A DNA stretch of 64,000 nucleotides from Hymenopus coronatus (taxonomy: Eukaryota; Arthropoda; Insecta; Mantodea; Hymenopodidae): the NCBI GenBank assembly GCA_030762935.1, contig CM060883.1:32759501-32823500 (forward strand). The letters run 5' to 3'. Below, piece after piece: positions 1-10,284 of the stretch (positions are counted from its first letter, which is position 1; every line of letters starts with the position of its first letter). The notes below the pieces were generated by a model that had not been told where the DNA came from, made no database searches, and worked only from the letters and a program-made list of their open reading frames with translations. Made by a program: the position numbers and the translations under genes.

Positions 1-14
1 TATCATTACGACCC

Positions 15-724
15 TGTCTATAGAAGCTATTGTATTGCACTCAAAAAGTCCATACCGAGATTTCATCGGAAATATGTTTTGAGACCCCCTAAATTCAGAA
101 GAAGCATTTTTAGCAAAATGTCCGTGTGTGTGGGCAGCATAACTCAAAAACGAAAACTCCGCTAAATACCAAACTTGATACTTCAGTTCAGTATCTTCCA
201 AGTATATGACACGAAGATTTTCAAAAAATTATAGTACCCTTATATCGATAAATTTTCGAAAATTGTAGTTTTCTCAAATCTCTTAAATGTATGGTATGGT
301 ATTTACGTGAAAAATAAAATGTATATTTCGAATTTTCTAGGAATAGCCTCTGAAGACCTCTTTATTTTGGATGAACTTTTCTGAATTTTTCATAACTGGT
401 AAACCGTAAGAGACAGAAACTCACTACACTAAAAATGTAGATCTCGTTAAAACATAAAATTTATGTCATACATTTTTTTTCGTGGAGTTGATCGTTTTTG
501 AGATATTGATTGTTATAAGCTTTAGTTTTAAAATACTTAAAAGTTTTCTAATACGAGTCCTTGCCAACTCCTGCAATGCAAATAAACGGATTTCATCCAC
601 ATGGCAACCAGCTTTTAAAACATTTGACTATCGTTTTAGTGTAGTGTATTTCCTTATTTTCTTTTTAACAATAGTTTGTTACGAGATGTAGAAAGAGTCA
701 TGTAAATGGAACACATCAGATTTT
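15..724 (+). mobile_element. HER element, left-truncated
   Basis: It begins inside the element (GAAGCTATTGTATTGCACTC) without the terminal hairpin and runs to a diverged CACATCAGATTTT end. Diagnostic blocks are ACCGAGATTTCATCGGAAAT, CTCAAAAACGAAAA and GTAAACCGTAAGAGA. Non-coding. It belongs to a more diverged subfamily than its right-hand neighbour. Confidence 0.8.
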
Positions 725-858
725 AGAACTTCTATGTTATGCTTCCTCAATTATATAGCCTTGTTCACACTTCCTCTTGTATTGACCGCAGGCAAGCATT
801 TATCAAAACCTTAGTTAATGTATCATTACGACCCGCTTCCAGGAAGCCTGTATTCTCG

Positions 859-1713
859 CTTTTTACTTTCTCTACACGTACTATGTACATAGTATCTACA
901 GAAGGTATTGTATTACACCCAAAATTCGATACCGAGATTTCACCGGAAATACATGTTATGAGAACCCCTAAAGCCATAAAAATCATTTTTAGGAAAATGT
1001 CAGTCGGTGTGTATGTGTGTGCGCAGCATAACTCAAAAAAGAAGATTCCGTTAAATACCAAACTCAGTACCTTCCAAGGATATGGTACAATATTTTCAGG
1101 AAATGCTCCCACCCCCAACTACCATTTACATGGAAAAAAATTCGAAAATTTTGATTTTCTCAAAAATAGCTCTTAACAATTTTTATTAAAATATCGTATA
1201 TTAACGATATTTACCTCACAAATAAAATGTATATCCTGAATTTGCTTGTAGTAGCCTCTTAAGACTACTTAATTCTAGATAAATTTTACGGAATTTCGCA
1301 GAACTGCTAAACCGTAAGAGATGGCCAAAAACTTAACACACAAAAAATATAGAGCACGTTAAAACACACAATTTATGTTATGTACATTATTTTCGTGGAG
1401 TTGATTTTTTTTTTTTTTTTTTTTTTTAGATATTCCTTGTTTTTTGGTATACTTTTCTCACACAGAAAGTTGTCAACTCCTGTCCATACAAACAAAGGAA
1501 CTTCAGTCACATAGCAACCAGCTTTTGACCATCACTTTAACCTATGGTACTCTCTTATTTCGCTTCTACTTACAAGGAAGCAATTAGGTAATAACGTTAT
1601 TTCTGCTAATTTGTTTCTCCATTATCAGGAAGTAAATAGAAGCATAAGCTTTTTAACAATAATTTGTTACGATATGTAGAGAAAGTCATGTAAATGGTAC
1701 ACATCAGATTTTT
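859..1713 (+). mobile_element. HER element, near full length
   Basis: Reads TTTTTACTTTCTCTACACG, then the hairpin, CACCCAAAATTCGATACCGAG, the GTGTGTGTG tract, the ACTACCATTTACATGG block, a 23-base T run near 1407, and ends at CACATCAGATTTTT. About 855 bases. This is one of the copies that define the family. Confidence 0.85.
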
Positions 1714-1881
1714 GAACTCTTGTGTTATGTTTCCGTCTATTATATAGTCTTGTTCACACTTCCTCTTGTCTTGACCGCAGGCAAGCATTTATCAAAACCT
1801 TAGTTAATGTATCATTACGACCCGCTTCCAGGAAGTGGCTGTTCTTTTACTACACAAGCCGCAATGTATTCTCGCTTTTTT

Positions 1882-2259
1882 TCAATTTACCAGCTGAGAG
1901 AGCATTATTATAGACGTGTTACTTCAACTAATAAAATGCTAATGTTGATCCCAACACGCTGCCGTGCGAATAAATTACGTGCGGTGTGGACGTGGGAAAA
2001 CACGAGCTATTTAGGCACGCAACATCACTCCACGGGGAACAATTTGGCCAATTTTTTTGCGGCTCTGGAAGTTCATATATGCGAGCTTTTCAAAAGTGAA
2101 TCTCACTTTTTATTTAAAACGCGAAATCCTGCCCCGGGCGGTTAAACTGGGAAACCTCAAGATATTTGTTTAAACAGTCTAATTAAAACAAGATACTACA
2201 CGGAAACTTTGCAGCTCAAATCTTGCCAAGAGCGTGAACTCTGACTGAGTGTTCTTTTT
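1882..2259. other. Unassigned sequence
   Basis: Nothing recognised. An open frame on the plus strand runs across the preceding flank into this stretch, but it has no family motif and no splice or initiation context that I would trust. Confidence 0.5.
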
Positions 2260-2425
2260 GCCAGTTCCTATAGTGGCTAGGAAGGTACACTACATTTATT
2301 ACTAAATGTCAGACAGAGTAAGAGTTTTGAACCACGAATCGCCAGGTCTCTAGCCGGTTACTCTAACCACTGAGTTACCATGCAACATACCGGTACACAA
2401 TTAAATTCCTCAACTGATTCATTCA
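2260..2425 (-). mobile_element. SINE S3 (tRNA-derived), interrupted copy
   Basis: On the minus strand it holds a tRNA-like head with an A-box-like GGTAACTCAGTGGTTAGAG and a decayed B box (CGTGGTTCAAAAC). The body continues after an inserted S2 SINE. AACTGATTC on the left and AACTGACTCG after the insert look like a target duplication. Confidence 0.6.
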
Positions 2426-2650
2426 GTCGCCCTCCGTAGTGTAATGGTTCCGTTCATATACCCGCGGGTTCAAACCCGGCGGAGGACGATGGATTTTTTC
2501 GGGCGTAAAAATGATTAGCATGGCTTCCTTCGGAAGGGAAGTAAAGCCGTTGGTCCCGTGTCGTAGATTTACGGCACATAAAAGGATCTCAAGTCTGACA
2601 AAGAGGCCTCTGCACAAAATTAAGCGGTGTTTCACGCCCAATTTAGAATG
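2426..2650 (+). mobile_element. SINE S2 (tRNA-derived head, CTTCCTTCGGAAGG body)
   Basis: The head carries GTAGTGTAATGGTTC (A-box region) and GGGTTCAAACCC (B box), then GGAGGACGATGGATTTTTTC and the palindromic body motif CTTCCTTCGGAAGGGAAGTA. A short A/T-rich tail follows. The same body recurs at 34.9 kb and, with another head, at 62.7 kb. It is nested in S3. Confidence 0.75.
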
Positions 2651-2689
2651 AGACGCTGAGAACCACAGTAGTTAAAGAGCGTCCATAAA

Positions 2690-3012
2690 TAAAACTCCAT
2701 TTATTTATTTTAACTGACTCGAATGTTTCCCGGTAAGCCACAAGGAGATCTCAAATTATTTTTGAGATGGTATACCTCAATGACAACCTACAATATCGTA
2801 AGTAATTTAGGTACCGGGCTTCCCAGGTTAGCCAACTGATAGGTCAATTAGTGTTAATTTAATTGCTTTTTTTGCACAAGCCGTGTGTAGAATAGGAATT
2901 GTATAGGTAGAGTTAGATTGAAATATTCAATGCCATAACCGGGATTTGAGTCACGGATCTCCCGGACTCTAGCCTACTGCTCTACCACTGAGCTACTATG
3001 GCTACACATCGG
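2690..3012 (-). mobile_element. SINE S3, full unit
   Basis: The minus-strand head (2930-3005) reads AGCTCAGTGGTAGAGCAG, then a B box GTGACTCAAATCCC, then the body with a CGGTAAGCCACAAGG motif and a T-rich end. It is closely matched by the units at 38.8-39.4 kb. The acceptor stem does not pair, so this is not a functional tRNA gene. Confidence 0.7.
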
Positions 3013-3120
3013 TAGGGAATTAAATGCCTTAACTGATCCGCATATTTCCCGGTAAACCACAAGATGACATACCCCCAATGGCGACTTACAATGAAGTAAA
3101 TAATTTATATGCTGGGGTTC
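3013..3120 (-). mobile_element. SINE S3, partial second unit
   Basis: The body motif (CCCGGTAAACCACAAG, then AATGGCGACTTACAATG) directly abuts the previous unit, giving a head-to-tail S3 dimer. It is cut off by the end of a mariner element. Confidence 0.6.
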
Positions 3121-3558
3121 ATACGAGGGCCTTTTTTCAAACTCCGATAGAATATAAATAAAAGAAAATAATTATTGTATTACTAAAAGGTTTGTACACT
3201 TTCGATTACTTTTCAACATAGTCACCGAAAATATTCAGACATTTATCGTACCTGTGCACAAGCTTTGCAATACGCGCTTCAAAAAATGTTGCCACCAATG
3301 ATTTCAAATGAGCATTGACGTTGTTTTGAAGATCTTCGTACTTTACGAAGAGGAATGCTGACTTCAGAAAGTGTGTTGATCCATGACAACGCTCGTCCAC
3401 ACACTGTTGGCACAACCCATCGGCTCCTTGAACAATTTCATGGGATATTTTCGATCATCCGCCGTACAGTCCTGACTTGGCACCCAGCGACTTTCATATC
3501 TTCCCGGAATTAAAAACGTGGCTGGGAGGGCAGCGCTTTCAAGCCAACGAAGATCTTC
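3121..3558. mobile_element. Rearranged mariner transposon, copy 1
   Basis: The left end TACGAGGGCCTTTTTTCAA is a mariner-type terminal repeat. Positions 3190-3327 encode the transposase C-terminus on the minus strand (YEDLQNNVNAHLKSL, then KLVHRYDKCLNIFGDYVEK). Positions 3338-3548 encode the catalytic region on the plus strand (HDNARPHT, then with a frameshift HPPYSPDLAPSDF and LKTWLGGQRFQ). The switch of strand is exactly at GAAGATCTTC (3328-3337), and the right side stops at another GAAGATCTTC (3549-3558), where LINE sequence begins. It is a dead element: inverted, frameshifted, with no N-terminal half. Confidence 0.8.
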
Positions 3559-4470
3559 CGTGCCTGCCAGTAGCGTCCAACATGCTTCTAGCTCTACATT
3601 CGCGGTGATACAGAATCGCGGTAAATATTTTCCCCTCCATTCTTCCGTAACCCTACATATTGCCAAGATATGGGTGCACGACTCTTCCTCCTCGCAAATG
3701 GGGCAGATTCTCTTACCATTCTCGTCAGCAATGTTTGTGCTCTTCCATGCTCCTAGTCTAATCCACGCGAGCCCCTCTCTAATGAGTTTGGTACCTGTTT
3801 TGATGTATTGCTCCATACTCCACTCCGATTTTAGCCCAGAGTGTACATCTAATGAGACCTTCTCCGTGCATTGCGCAATTATTTGCTGTCTCAATATCAC
3901 AGAGGCAGATCTTAATTTTTCTCCTAATACTCCATCTGTTTGCCTGCCCTGCCATCCAAATATATCCCATCCCAGTGGTTTCCAACCCTTTCTTTAATTT
4001 TGATGCCCACCTCGAATTACCTTCCATTCTCAACTTTGATGGTAGCAGACTGCCCTAATTAGAAATAGATTTCTGTGAACGATTCTCATCAAATATTTAA
4101 CTGCTCTGATTTTGCACTCTATCGTTTCAATATGAGCCCCGAATTCCCTCATTATACCCCTCCCTACACCCAGAATTCCTTTCAAAAATTGGGTACTCGC
4201 TTGGACTAATTCCTGTTTGTAATCCATATGTAATCGTGGATCTAACTGTCGCTCCGCATACAGTTTCCATTAAGGTTATGGATATATTGAGAATTCTGTA
4301 GCGTATCCGGAGAGCTTCCGCTGCTTTCACCTTGTGTTTCGTGATATCAATATGTTTTGTCCATTTTCCGTTCATTGTAAATGTGAATCCTAAGTACACA
4401 AAATATTTAACACTGTCCAATATCTGTTCTGCATATGTCCAAGTCTCCTACCTGCTATAAGTTTGTTTAT
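3559..4470 (-). pseudogene. Non-LTR retrotransposon ORF2 fragment (C-terminal part)
   Basis: Minus-strand fragments in shifting frames read, in order, YAEQILDSVKYFVYLGFTF, NGKWTKHIDITKHKVKAAEA, RSTITYGLQ, and finally a zinc-knuckle-like CPICEEEESCTHILAIC. This order (post-polymerase YLG motif, thumb region, C-terminal CCHC) is typical of the end of LINE reverse transcriptase ORFs. The clade is uncertain, possibly Jockey- or R1-like. Several frameshifts and loss of the polymerase core make it a pseudogene. Both ends are abrupt: HER fragments on the right and a mariner break on the left. Confidence 0.75.
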
Positions 4471-4474
4471 AGAT

Positions 4475-4572
4475 CGATTAAAGGTCATGTTAGTGCAACT
4501 CATCAGATTTTTGTAACAATATTTTGTCACAGAATAGGTAGAGAACATAGCGTGTATGGAACCCATCATATG
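4475..4572 (+). mobile_element. HER right-end fragments, two in tandem
   Basis: GGTCATGTTAGTGCAACTCATCAGATTTTT is directly followed by AACAATATTTTGTCACAGAATAGGTAGAGAAC, a second diverged copy of the same terminal region. Confidence 0.55.
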
Positions 4573-5171
4573 TTTAAAGTTATTGTTTATAATATCATGA
4601 TGATAATATTTGTCCAACTCTAGCTGTTAGACCACATGTCTCGGAGCAGCGTGTAGGATGGATATAGCGAGTCATGTACCAGGCCCTCAATTACTTGGTA
4701 CATAACTGCGTTAATTCCAGCTGGAAGCTATTTATTCGCTGCGTGATCTCATGAGAAAATGTTAGCCCGTTGCTATGGAAGATGCAAAGTGTTCTTGCTG
4801 GTTACCATGGTAACACGGTGCCCCTCTGTAGCAGCTTGCGAGCTGTGGTCACCTGCTATCAATCTTTTTGCCTCCTACACACGGTGCTACAGAAACCCCA
4901 CCAAACTAAAATCACACATTTGCACATCATTCCACTAGAAAGTGGCGAGTAAAACAACGTCTTCGTCAACAAATAAGGTTATTAGAGCAACTCAGTCTGC
5001 AAGGCTAAACATAATAAATATATTACGTCGTACTTTTTGGTCATTGTTGTGTTATGGAGTTACCAGTAGTATTGTGTGTATATATTTCTCTACAATGTAT
5101 TTGTCTACTATAACAGGGTACATTAATATCTTTGACCTTTTATTTTCGTATTTACTTGTTTATTTCTTTGC
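4573..5171. other. Unassigned sequence
   Basis: No repeat family or coding motif recognised. The palindrome GGTTACCATGGTAACA lies near 4800. The open frame starting at 4942 runs into HER and is not credible as a gene. Confidence 0.5.
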
Positions 5172-5975
5172 TTTTTACTTTCTCTGCACGTACTATGTGC
5201 ATAGTGAAGGTGTTGCATTCCACCCAAAAATTCGATGCCGAGATTTTAGAGTCCTCTGTGTCTAAATAAAGGATTTTTAAGAAAAGGTCCACGTGTCTGA
5301 ACACGATAACTCCAAAACGAAAAGTCGGTAAAATACCAAACTTGATATTTAAGTTTAGTATATTCCACGAAGATTTTGAGAAAAATCCTCCCACCGCAAA
5401 TTACCCTTTACATGGAAAAAAATTCGAACATTTTGACTATCTCAATAATGGCTCTAAAGATTTTGAATAAAATACCCTATATTAAAGATGTGTATATGGC
5501 ATATAAAATGTATATACTGCATTCTATGGGAACAGCCTCTGAAGACCTCTTTATTCTGAATGAATTTTCCTGAATTTAGCGTAACTGGTAAACCGTACGA
5601 GATAGACAAAAATTTACTACACAAAAAATATAGATCACGTTAAAACACAAATTTTGTCATATACAATTTTTTTCGTGGAATTGACCATTTCTGAGGTATT
5701 CCATGTTATTCGTTTCAGATTTAAAATACTTGCTTTTTCTCACATTTTCCTCCTGTGCATGCATAGTAATAGATTTCAACCACATGACAACGCTTAAAAA
5801 AGATTTTGACTATTGTTTTAGCCTGGTGTATTCCCTTATTTCCCTTCCGCTTTAAAAGAAACTAATTAAGACAATTTATGCTACTGTTTATTTCTATTGG
5901 CTTAAGGTAGATGGAAGAACAAACATTTTAACAATAAGTTCGAGAACGCCATGTGAATGGAACGCTCAGATTTTT
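5172..5975 (+). mobile_element. HER element, full length
   Basis: Starts CTTTTTACTTTCTCTGCACG with a good hairpin and ends CATGTGAATGGAACGCTCAGATTTTT. The last five T are also the first five T of the next HER copy. The CA tract is reduced. Confidence 0.85.
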
Positions 5976-6830
5976 ACTTTCTCTATACGTACTGTGTACA
6001 TAGTGTATAGAGAAGGTATTGTAATGCACTCAAAATGCTATACCGAATTTTCACCGGAAATACATGTTTTAAGACTTCCTGATTCCAAAAAAAGCATTTT
6101 TAGACAAATGTCCGTGTGTGTGTCTGTGTCTGTGGGCAGCATAGCTCAAAAACGAAAAGTCCGTTAAAACTAAAACTTGGTATTTAAGTTTGGTATCTTC
6201 CAAGGATGCGACAGGAAGATTTTGAGAAAAATCCCCCCACCCCAAACTACCCTTTACATAGAACTTTTTTTAAAAAAAATTGATTTTCTCAAAAATGGCT
6301 CTAACGATTTTGATTAAAATTTCGAATATTAAAGATATTTACCTGACAATTCAAATGTATATCTGGGAATAACCTCTGAAGACTACTTTATTCTGGATGA
6401 ATTTTATGGAATTTTGCATAACTATTAAACCGTAAGAGATGGACAAAAACTTGTCACACAAAACATGTAGAGCGCGTTAAAACACAAAAGTTATGTTATA
6501 TACATTTTTTTTCGTGGAGTTGGTCGTTTCTGAGTTATTCCTTGTTTTTGATTTCACATTTAAAAAACATACTTTTCTCATGCAGGAATTTGTCATCTCC
6601 TGTCCATAGAAACAAAGGAACTTCAGGCACATAGCAACCAGATTTTGACTATTACTTTAACCTATGATACTCCCTTATTTCGGTTCTATTTACAAGGAAG
6701 CAAGTAATGAGACTAGTTCTGCTAATTTTTTCTCGATTAGCATGAAGTAAATAGAAGCCTAAGTATTTGAATAATAATTTGTTGTGAAGATGTAGAGAAA
6801 GTCATGTGAATGGAACACATCAGATTTTTT
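5971..6830 (+). mobile_element. HER element, full length, head-to-tail with previous
   Basis: Begins TTTTTACTTTCTCTATACG, has GTGTGTGTGTCTGTGTCTGTG, and ends GAATGGAACACATCAGATTTTTT. It shares its TTTTT with the preceding copy, as expected if insertion is into a T run at the end of an older copy. Confidence 0.85.
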
Positions 6831-7106
6831 TTGTATCGGTGCACTTACAAAAAGTACTGTTCTACATTTGAATAATACAATTTGTAACACTTCTACCTAT
6901 TCATTTTTTCTGTTTTATTTACAATAGGTGCATTTTTCGCTTATGGGAAACAATATCCGTGTGGTGAAAAAAAGTGTATGAGAAGGCGGGGGACACTGAC
7001 AATGGTGTTTTGCATTATCTTTTGATATGAAAGTAATCTTAAGTATTATCAGCGATCTAAGTGGCCTCCGGTATCCTTAGATATAACACCATCTGTATCT
7101 CTCTCC

Positions 7107-7155
<49 letters not shown>

Positions 7156-7880
7156 GGGTTTTTGTGAAGGACAAGTCTATGCTACACGTCCTGAAACTCT
7201 GGATCACTGCTGAACTTCATACTGCAGCTTCAGGTAGTGGTAACTCTTGTCCACAATCCTTAAGGTTGTATTCCAAAACCTGGTCAAGAGAATGAGAACT
7301 GCTTATTACGGAATGACGTCCAGAATAAGTAATTAGTTTAAGTTTACTATAGTAATTCTTAGAAAATGTTCGGAATTTAGTGGTATTCTTGTTTCTTACA
7401 TTATTACTCAAAATATATAAAGTCAAGTATTTTGTAATCTCTCTACTGCTGCTCTGCAATTAAGGAGAATATATGGATCACAAAACCCGGAAATGGTATA
7501 TACTGAACCCCGGGATAAAGATAGTGAGGTTATTCTCGTACTATGCGCGCACTTTTTCTTGGGCGCTAGTTTTACAGGAGGGAAGAAGTGAGAGCCTACC
7601 CACCTGACTTTCCGCAGTGTTGTCAACCAAAGAAAGTTTCTTTCTTTGAGGTTCTCAGCCATTTTAGTGAATAGGTTATCCAATTTACCGCGACTAGGTG
7701 AATTATTAAACACAGTCGACATGCACGTGCGTGAACTCTGGGCTCTTCAGATAGAATGAAGCCTTAACATTGAAGCTACAAGATGTCAGGGTGTTGTTCC
7801 TCTGCTCTGCTTACGAAATTGCGCGAAACCTACCGAATGAAGACTAAGGAGCCGATCGCACAAGAGATGCGCACATAGTA
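6831..7880. other. Unassigned sequence with a CT microsatellite
   Basis: Apart from the CT tract there is no recognisable repeat. Two minus-strand open frames of 80-99 codons between 7217 and 7722 have no family motifs and no paired splice sites that I could see; I leave them unannotated. Confidence 0.5.
7104..7152. repeat. (CT)n microsatellite
   Basis: Nearly uninterrupted CT/TC dinucleotides for about 48 bases. Confidence 0.95.
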
Positions 7881-8752
7881 CAGGGTTACTACAAAAGAAA
7901 CAGACAACGTCAACTGCCTGTAAAACAAAAACTATTAGAGATAGCAACCTAATTATTTTGGAGGTATGTTGAGAAACTCTCAAAGTTTCGTTTGTTACTA
8001 TTGGTAACACTGTAGTGTTTTGTTTGTTGTTGCAGAATCTGAAATGGCGGAAAATCCTATGGAAAATGCATATTGCGTGTTGGAATTTGCTAGAACGCAA
8101 TCAGCAACTGTTGTCCAACGACATTTTAGAACACGTTACCACAAAACGCCACCGACTAGACAGTCAATCTACGACTGGTATAGAAAATTCGAAACAACGG
8201 GATGTTTGTGCAAAGGGAAGAGCTCGGGAAGACCAAGAGTTTCGGAAGAAAACGTTGAACGTGTTCGTTCTGCCTACGTAAGAAGCCCACAGAAATCGAC
8301 ATCTAGGGCAAGCATGCAATTACAAATTCCACAGCAAACTGTATGGAAAATCTTGCTGAAGCGACTGCACATGATGCCTTACAGATTACAGATGTTGCAG
8401 TTTCTGAGTGAAGAAGATAAGGTCATACGGCGTGACTTTTGCATCGACATGTTGCGACATGATGAAGACGATGCTGGTTTTTGTGAGCGCATCATTCCAT
8501 TTTTGTCCATGTCGTTGGACAACAGTTGCTGATTGCGTTCTAGCAAATTCCAACACGCAATATGCCTTTTCCATAGGATTTTCCGCCATTTCAGCTTCTC
8601 CAACAACAAACAAAACACTACAGCATTGCCAATAGTAACAAACGAAACTTTGAGAGTTTCTCAACATACCTCCAAAATAACTAGGTTGCTATCTCTAATA
8701 GTTTTTGTTTTACAGGCAGTTGAAGTTGTCTATTTCTTTTGTAGTAACCCTG
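7881..8752 (+). mobile_element. 872-base foldback DNA transposon, copy A (Tc1/mariner-type ends)
   Basis: It is flanked by TA on both sides and ends CAGGGTTACTACAAAAGAAA...TTTCTTTTGTAGTAACCCTG. The terminal inverted repeats are 244 bases each (7881-8124 and 8509-8752), separated by 384 bases. TA duplication and CAGGGTTACTAC ends suit the Tc1/mariner superfamily. A second copy of exactly the same length lies 11.6 kb away. The left repeat includes the start of the internal frame, so the right repeat carries an antisense copy of it. A transcript through the element would fold into a 244-bp hairpin. Confidence 0.92.
8044..8532 (+). CDS. Transposase DNA-binding domain only (DUF4817-like helix-turn-helix), truncated before catalytic core
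   Basis: Encodes 162 residues. Residues about 5-55 form a helix-turn-helix of the type seen at the N-terminus of arthropod Tc1/mariner-like transposases (AYCVLEFARTQSATVVQRHF, then RQSIYDWYRKFETTGC). Residues 56-80 are a basic GRPRVSEENVERVRSAY segment with a GRPR-type hook. Residues 83-125 form a second helical unit (QQTVWKILLKRLHMMPYRL). The frame stops soon after DDAGFCERIIPF, just where the first catalytic aspartate motif of the DDE/D core would follow, because the right inverted repeat begins at codon 156. I chose the ATG at 8044 because it opens the conserved MAENP segment; an in-frame ATG at 8020 lies further up. No catalytic activity is expected; binding to element ends is possible (inference). 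Intact in both copies. Confidence 0.75.
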   Translation: MAENPMENAYCVLEFARTQSATVVQRHFRTRYHKTPPTRQSIYDWYRKFETTGCLCKGKSSGRPRVSEENVERVRSAYVRSPQKSTSRASMQLQIPQQTVWKILLKRLHMMPYRLQMLQFLSEEDKVIRRDFCIDMLRHDEDDAGFCERIIPFLSMSLDNSC

Positions 8753-9179
8753 TATTATCACGCTACTGAAAAGGTTAACATCTTCGGCTTCAAAGGCTGC
8801 GATAAGGTTTCAGGCATTCATGGCATAGCAAGTAACGTTGGCACGCTTTCTCCAAGTAAACTCGCGTAACACGCATGGGCATTTAATTCTTAGTGTACCA
8901 AGTGAATAATAACACTAGTAAGGTTCTTATTAAGTGCAACGAGAGCCCTACATAGTACTAATAAGAAATATATGTATACCAGACTTTCTACTTATATTAC
9001 GATGTAAAAATATATCCTAAAAGAATGAGTAGAGTCATGTGAATGCCATACAGTTTTTTTTGTTTTTTTTTTGTTTTTTTTTTGTACAAAGAGGTAGAGA
9101 AGGTGTTGTAGTCCATCCAAAAATTCGAAACTCAGAAGTAGATGTTTTGTGGCGATAGTCAGATTTTTAAATAGTGCAA
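8753..9179. other. Unassigned sequence with small HER scraps
   Basis: Nothing coding. About 9023-9060 resembles a HER right end (GTAGAGTCATGTGAATG) and 9085-9145 a HER left end (GAGGTAGAGAAGGTGTTGTA, CCAAAAATTCGA), separated by an impure T run. Confidence 0.55.
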
Positions 9180-9510
9180 ATATATGAAGATTGGTTCAAG
9201 AACACATTTTTGAAAAGACATTCCTCCTAAGAGTGTTATTGTATTAGATAATGCTAGTTATCATTCCTGGCTAAAGATCAAAATTCCCGCCTGTATGCAA
9301 AGTGTTGAGAGAATGTGCACCAAAAATAGAATTACACATTTGTGGGAAACTTGTGTTCAGCACACCATGTAACAAGAGCGAAAATTTCAACTGTGGGATG
9401 TTTCACACGACATTGCTGCGTTTGTGACACATGTGAGTGAAAATGACAGTGACAGCGTGGAAGGCGAAGACTTTACTTTTCTGTATCCTTCTAGTACCTA
9501 CAACAACAAA
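9180..9510 (+). pseudogene. DDE-superfamily transposase relic
   Basis: Broken plus-strand frames read IYEDWFKNTFLKRH, then VIVLDNASYHSWLKIKIP, then an acidic tail (HVSENDSDSVEGEDF). VIVLDNASYHS is the motif around the second catalytic aspartate of DDE_3-type transposases widespread in insects, and a serine/aspartate-rich tail is common at their C-terminus. Frameshifts separate the pieces, so it is dead. The N-terminal half and any terminal repeats are not visible. It is unrelated to the foldback element upstream as far as can be seen. Confidence 0.6.
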
Positions 9511-9564
9511 TGTGTAGGTAAATTTGTAACCTAAGTTTATATTGATTAACAAAAAAGAAACAAG

Positions 9565-9765
9565 ACTGGCTCCGTGGCCGAGTGGTCAGCGAGCTGACTT
9601 CTCACCTGGGGGTTTCGGGTTCAATTGCCAGTTGGTGCGGGGAATTTTTCTTTAGCTAGAATTATTCCCTATCCCCCACAGAGTCTGGAAGTATGTATGT
9701 GTGTGTGTGAGTTTGAGGGAATAAAACTGTTTAAACCAAACCTACAGACAACGAGTTGTTTCAAG
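9565..9765 (+). mobile_element. SINE S5 (tRNA-derived)
   Basis: The head has GTGGCCGAGTGGTCAGCGAG (A-box region) and GGGTTCAATTGCC (B box), followed by GGTGCGGGGAATTTTTC and a GTGTGTGTGAG body. Only one copy in the window. Confidence 0.7.
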
Positions 9766-9834
9766 CGCAAAGCCCTCGATGTGATCTTAGATTTTAAAAG
9801 GGGGCTATATAAATGAAAAAAAGTAAGAGTAAGA

Positions 9835-10005
9835 TTTTGCACACTGCGTGTGTGTGTTTCTCTCTTTATGTTTGTCAGTGGACAGCATTACTCAAAAACG
9901 AAAAGTTAATCAAATTTGATATTTCAAGGATACGACACGATTCTCCACCTTTTACATGGATTTTTTTTTGTTGAAAATGGTGTTTTTCTCAAAAATGAGA
10001 GAGAA
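9835..10005 (+). mobile_element. HER internal fragment
   Basis: Contains GTGTGTGTG, AGTGGACAGCATTACTCAAAAACGAAAAGT, GATACGACACGA and CTCAAAAATGAG. Both ends of the element are missing. Confidence 0.65.
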
Positions 10006-10284
10006 GCCAGCGAAGACATTGCAACGCTGCTTTCACTCCACGCGGTGTTGACGTGTTTCTGTCATTTGTGATTTCTACGCATTCATTGGTACACTGCAAA
10101 ACGTCGGAGACTTCCCAGAATGATCAGTGCGTTATCCGAGAGGTTTGTATTAACAAAGATATAGCCCATGTTAACCTTTTCAGCAGCACGGTTAATACAA
10201 CCCCCGGAGATGAATTAAGCAGAGATACCGTGTAGTCGGAACCAGGAGAGACGACACTGCAATTTTCAGATTGAAAACGCCCCG

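Larger units (their letters stand above)
1..1881. repeat. Tandem array of HER element plus flanking sequence
   Basis: The same non-HER flank (about 150 bases, containing ATTGACCGCAGGCAAGC and TATCATTACGACCC) occurs at 725-858 and 1714-1881, and its tail TATCATTACGACCC is the first base of the window. HER copies fill the two gaps. The motif falls at 1, 821 and 1810, giving units of 820 and 989 bases. The middle flank lacks about 30 bases that the right flank has. This looks like tandem duplication of an already inserted HER, continuing left out of the window. Confidence 0.8.

Noticed and set aside
859..1713. Open frames of 60-160 codons inside HER elements on both strands
   Set aside because: Different HER copies give unrelated frames broken at different places; no conserved peptide, so the frames are chance.
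8379..8667. Minus-strand open frames in the foldback transposons
   Set aside because: They arise because the right inverted repeat contains an antisense copy of the start of the plus-strand frame.
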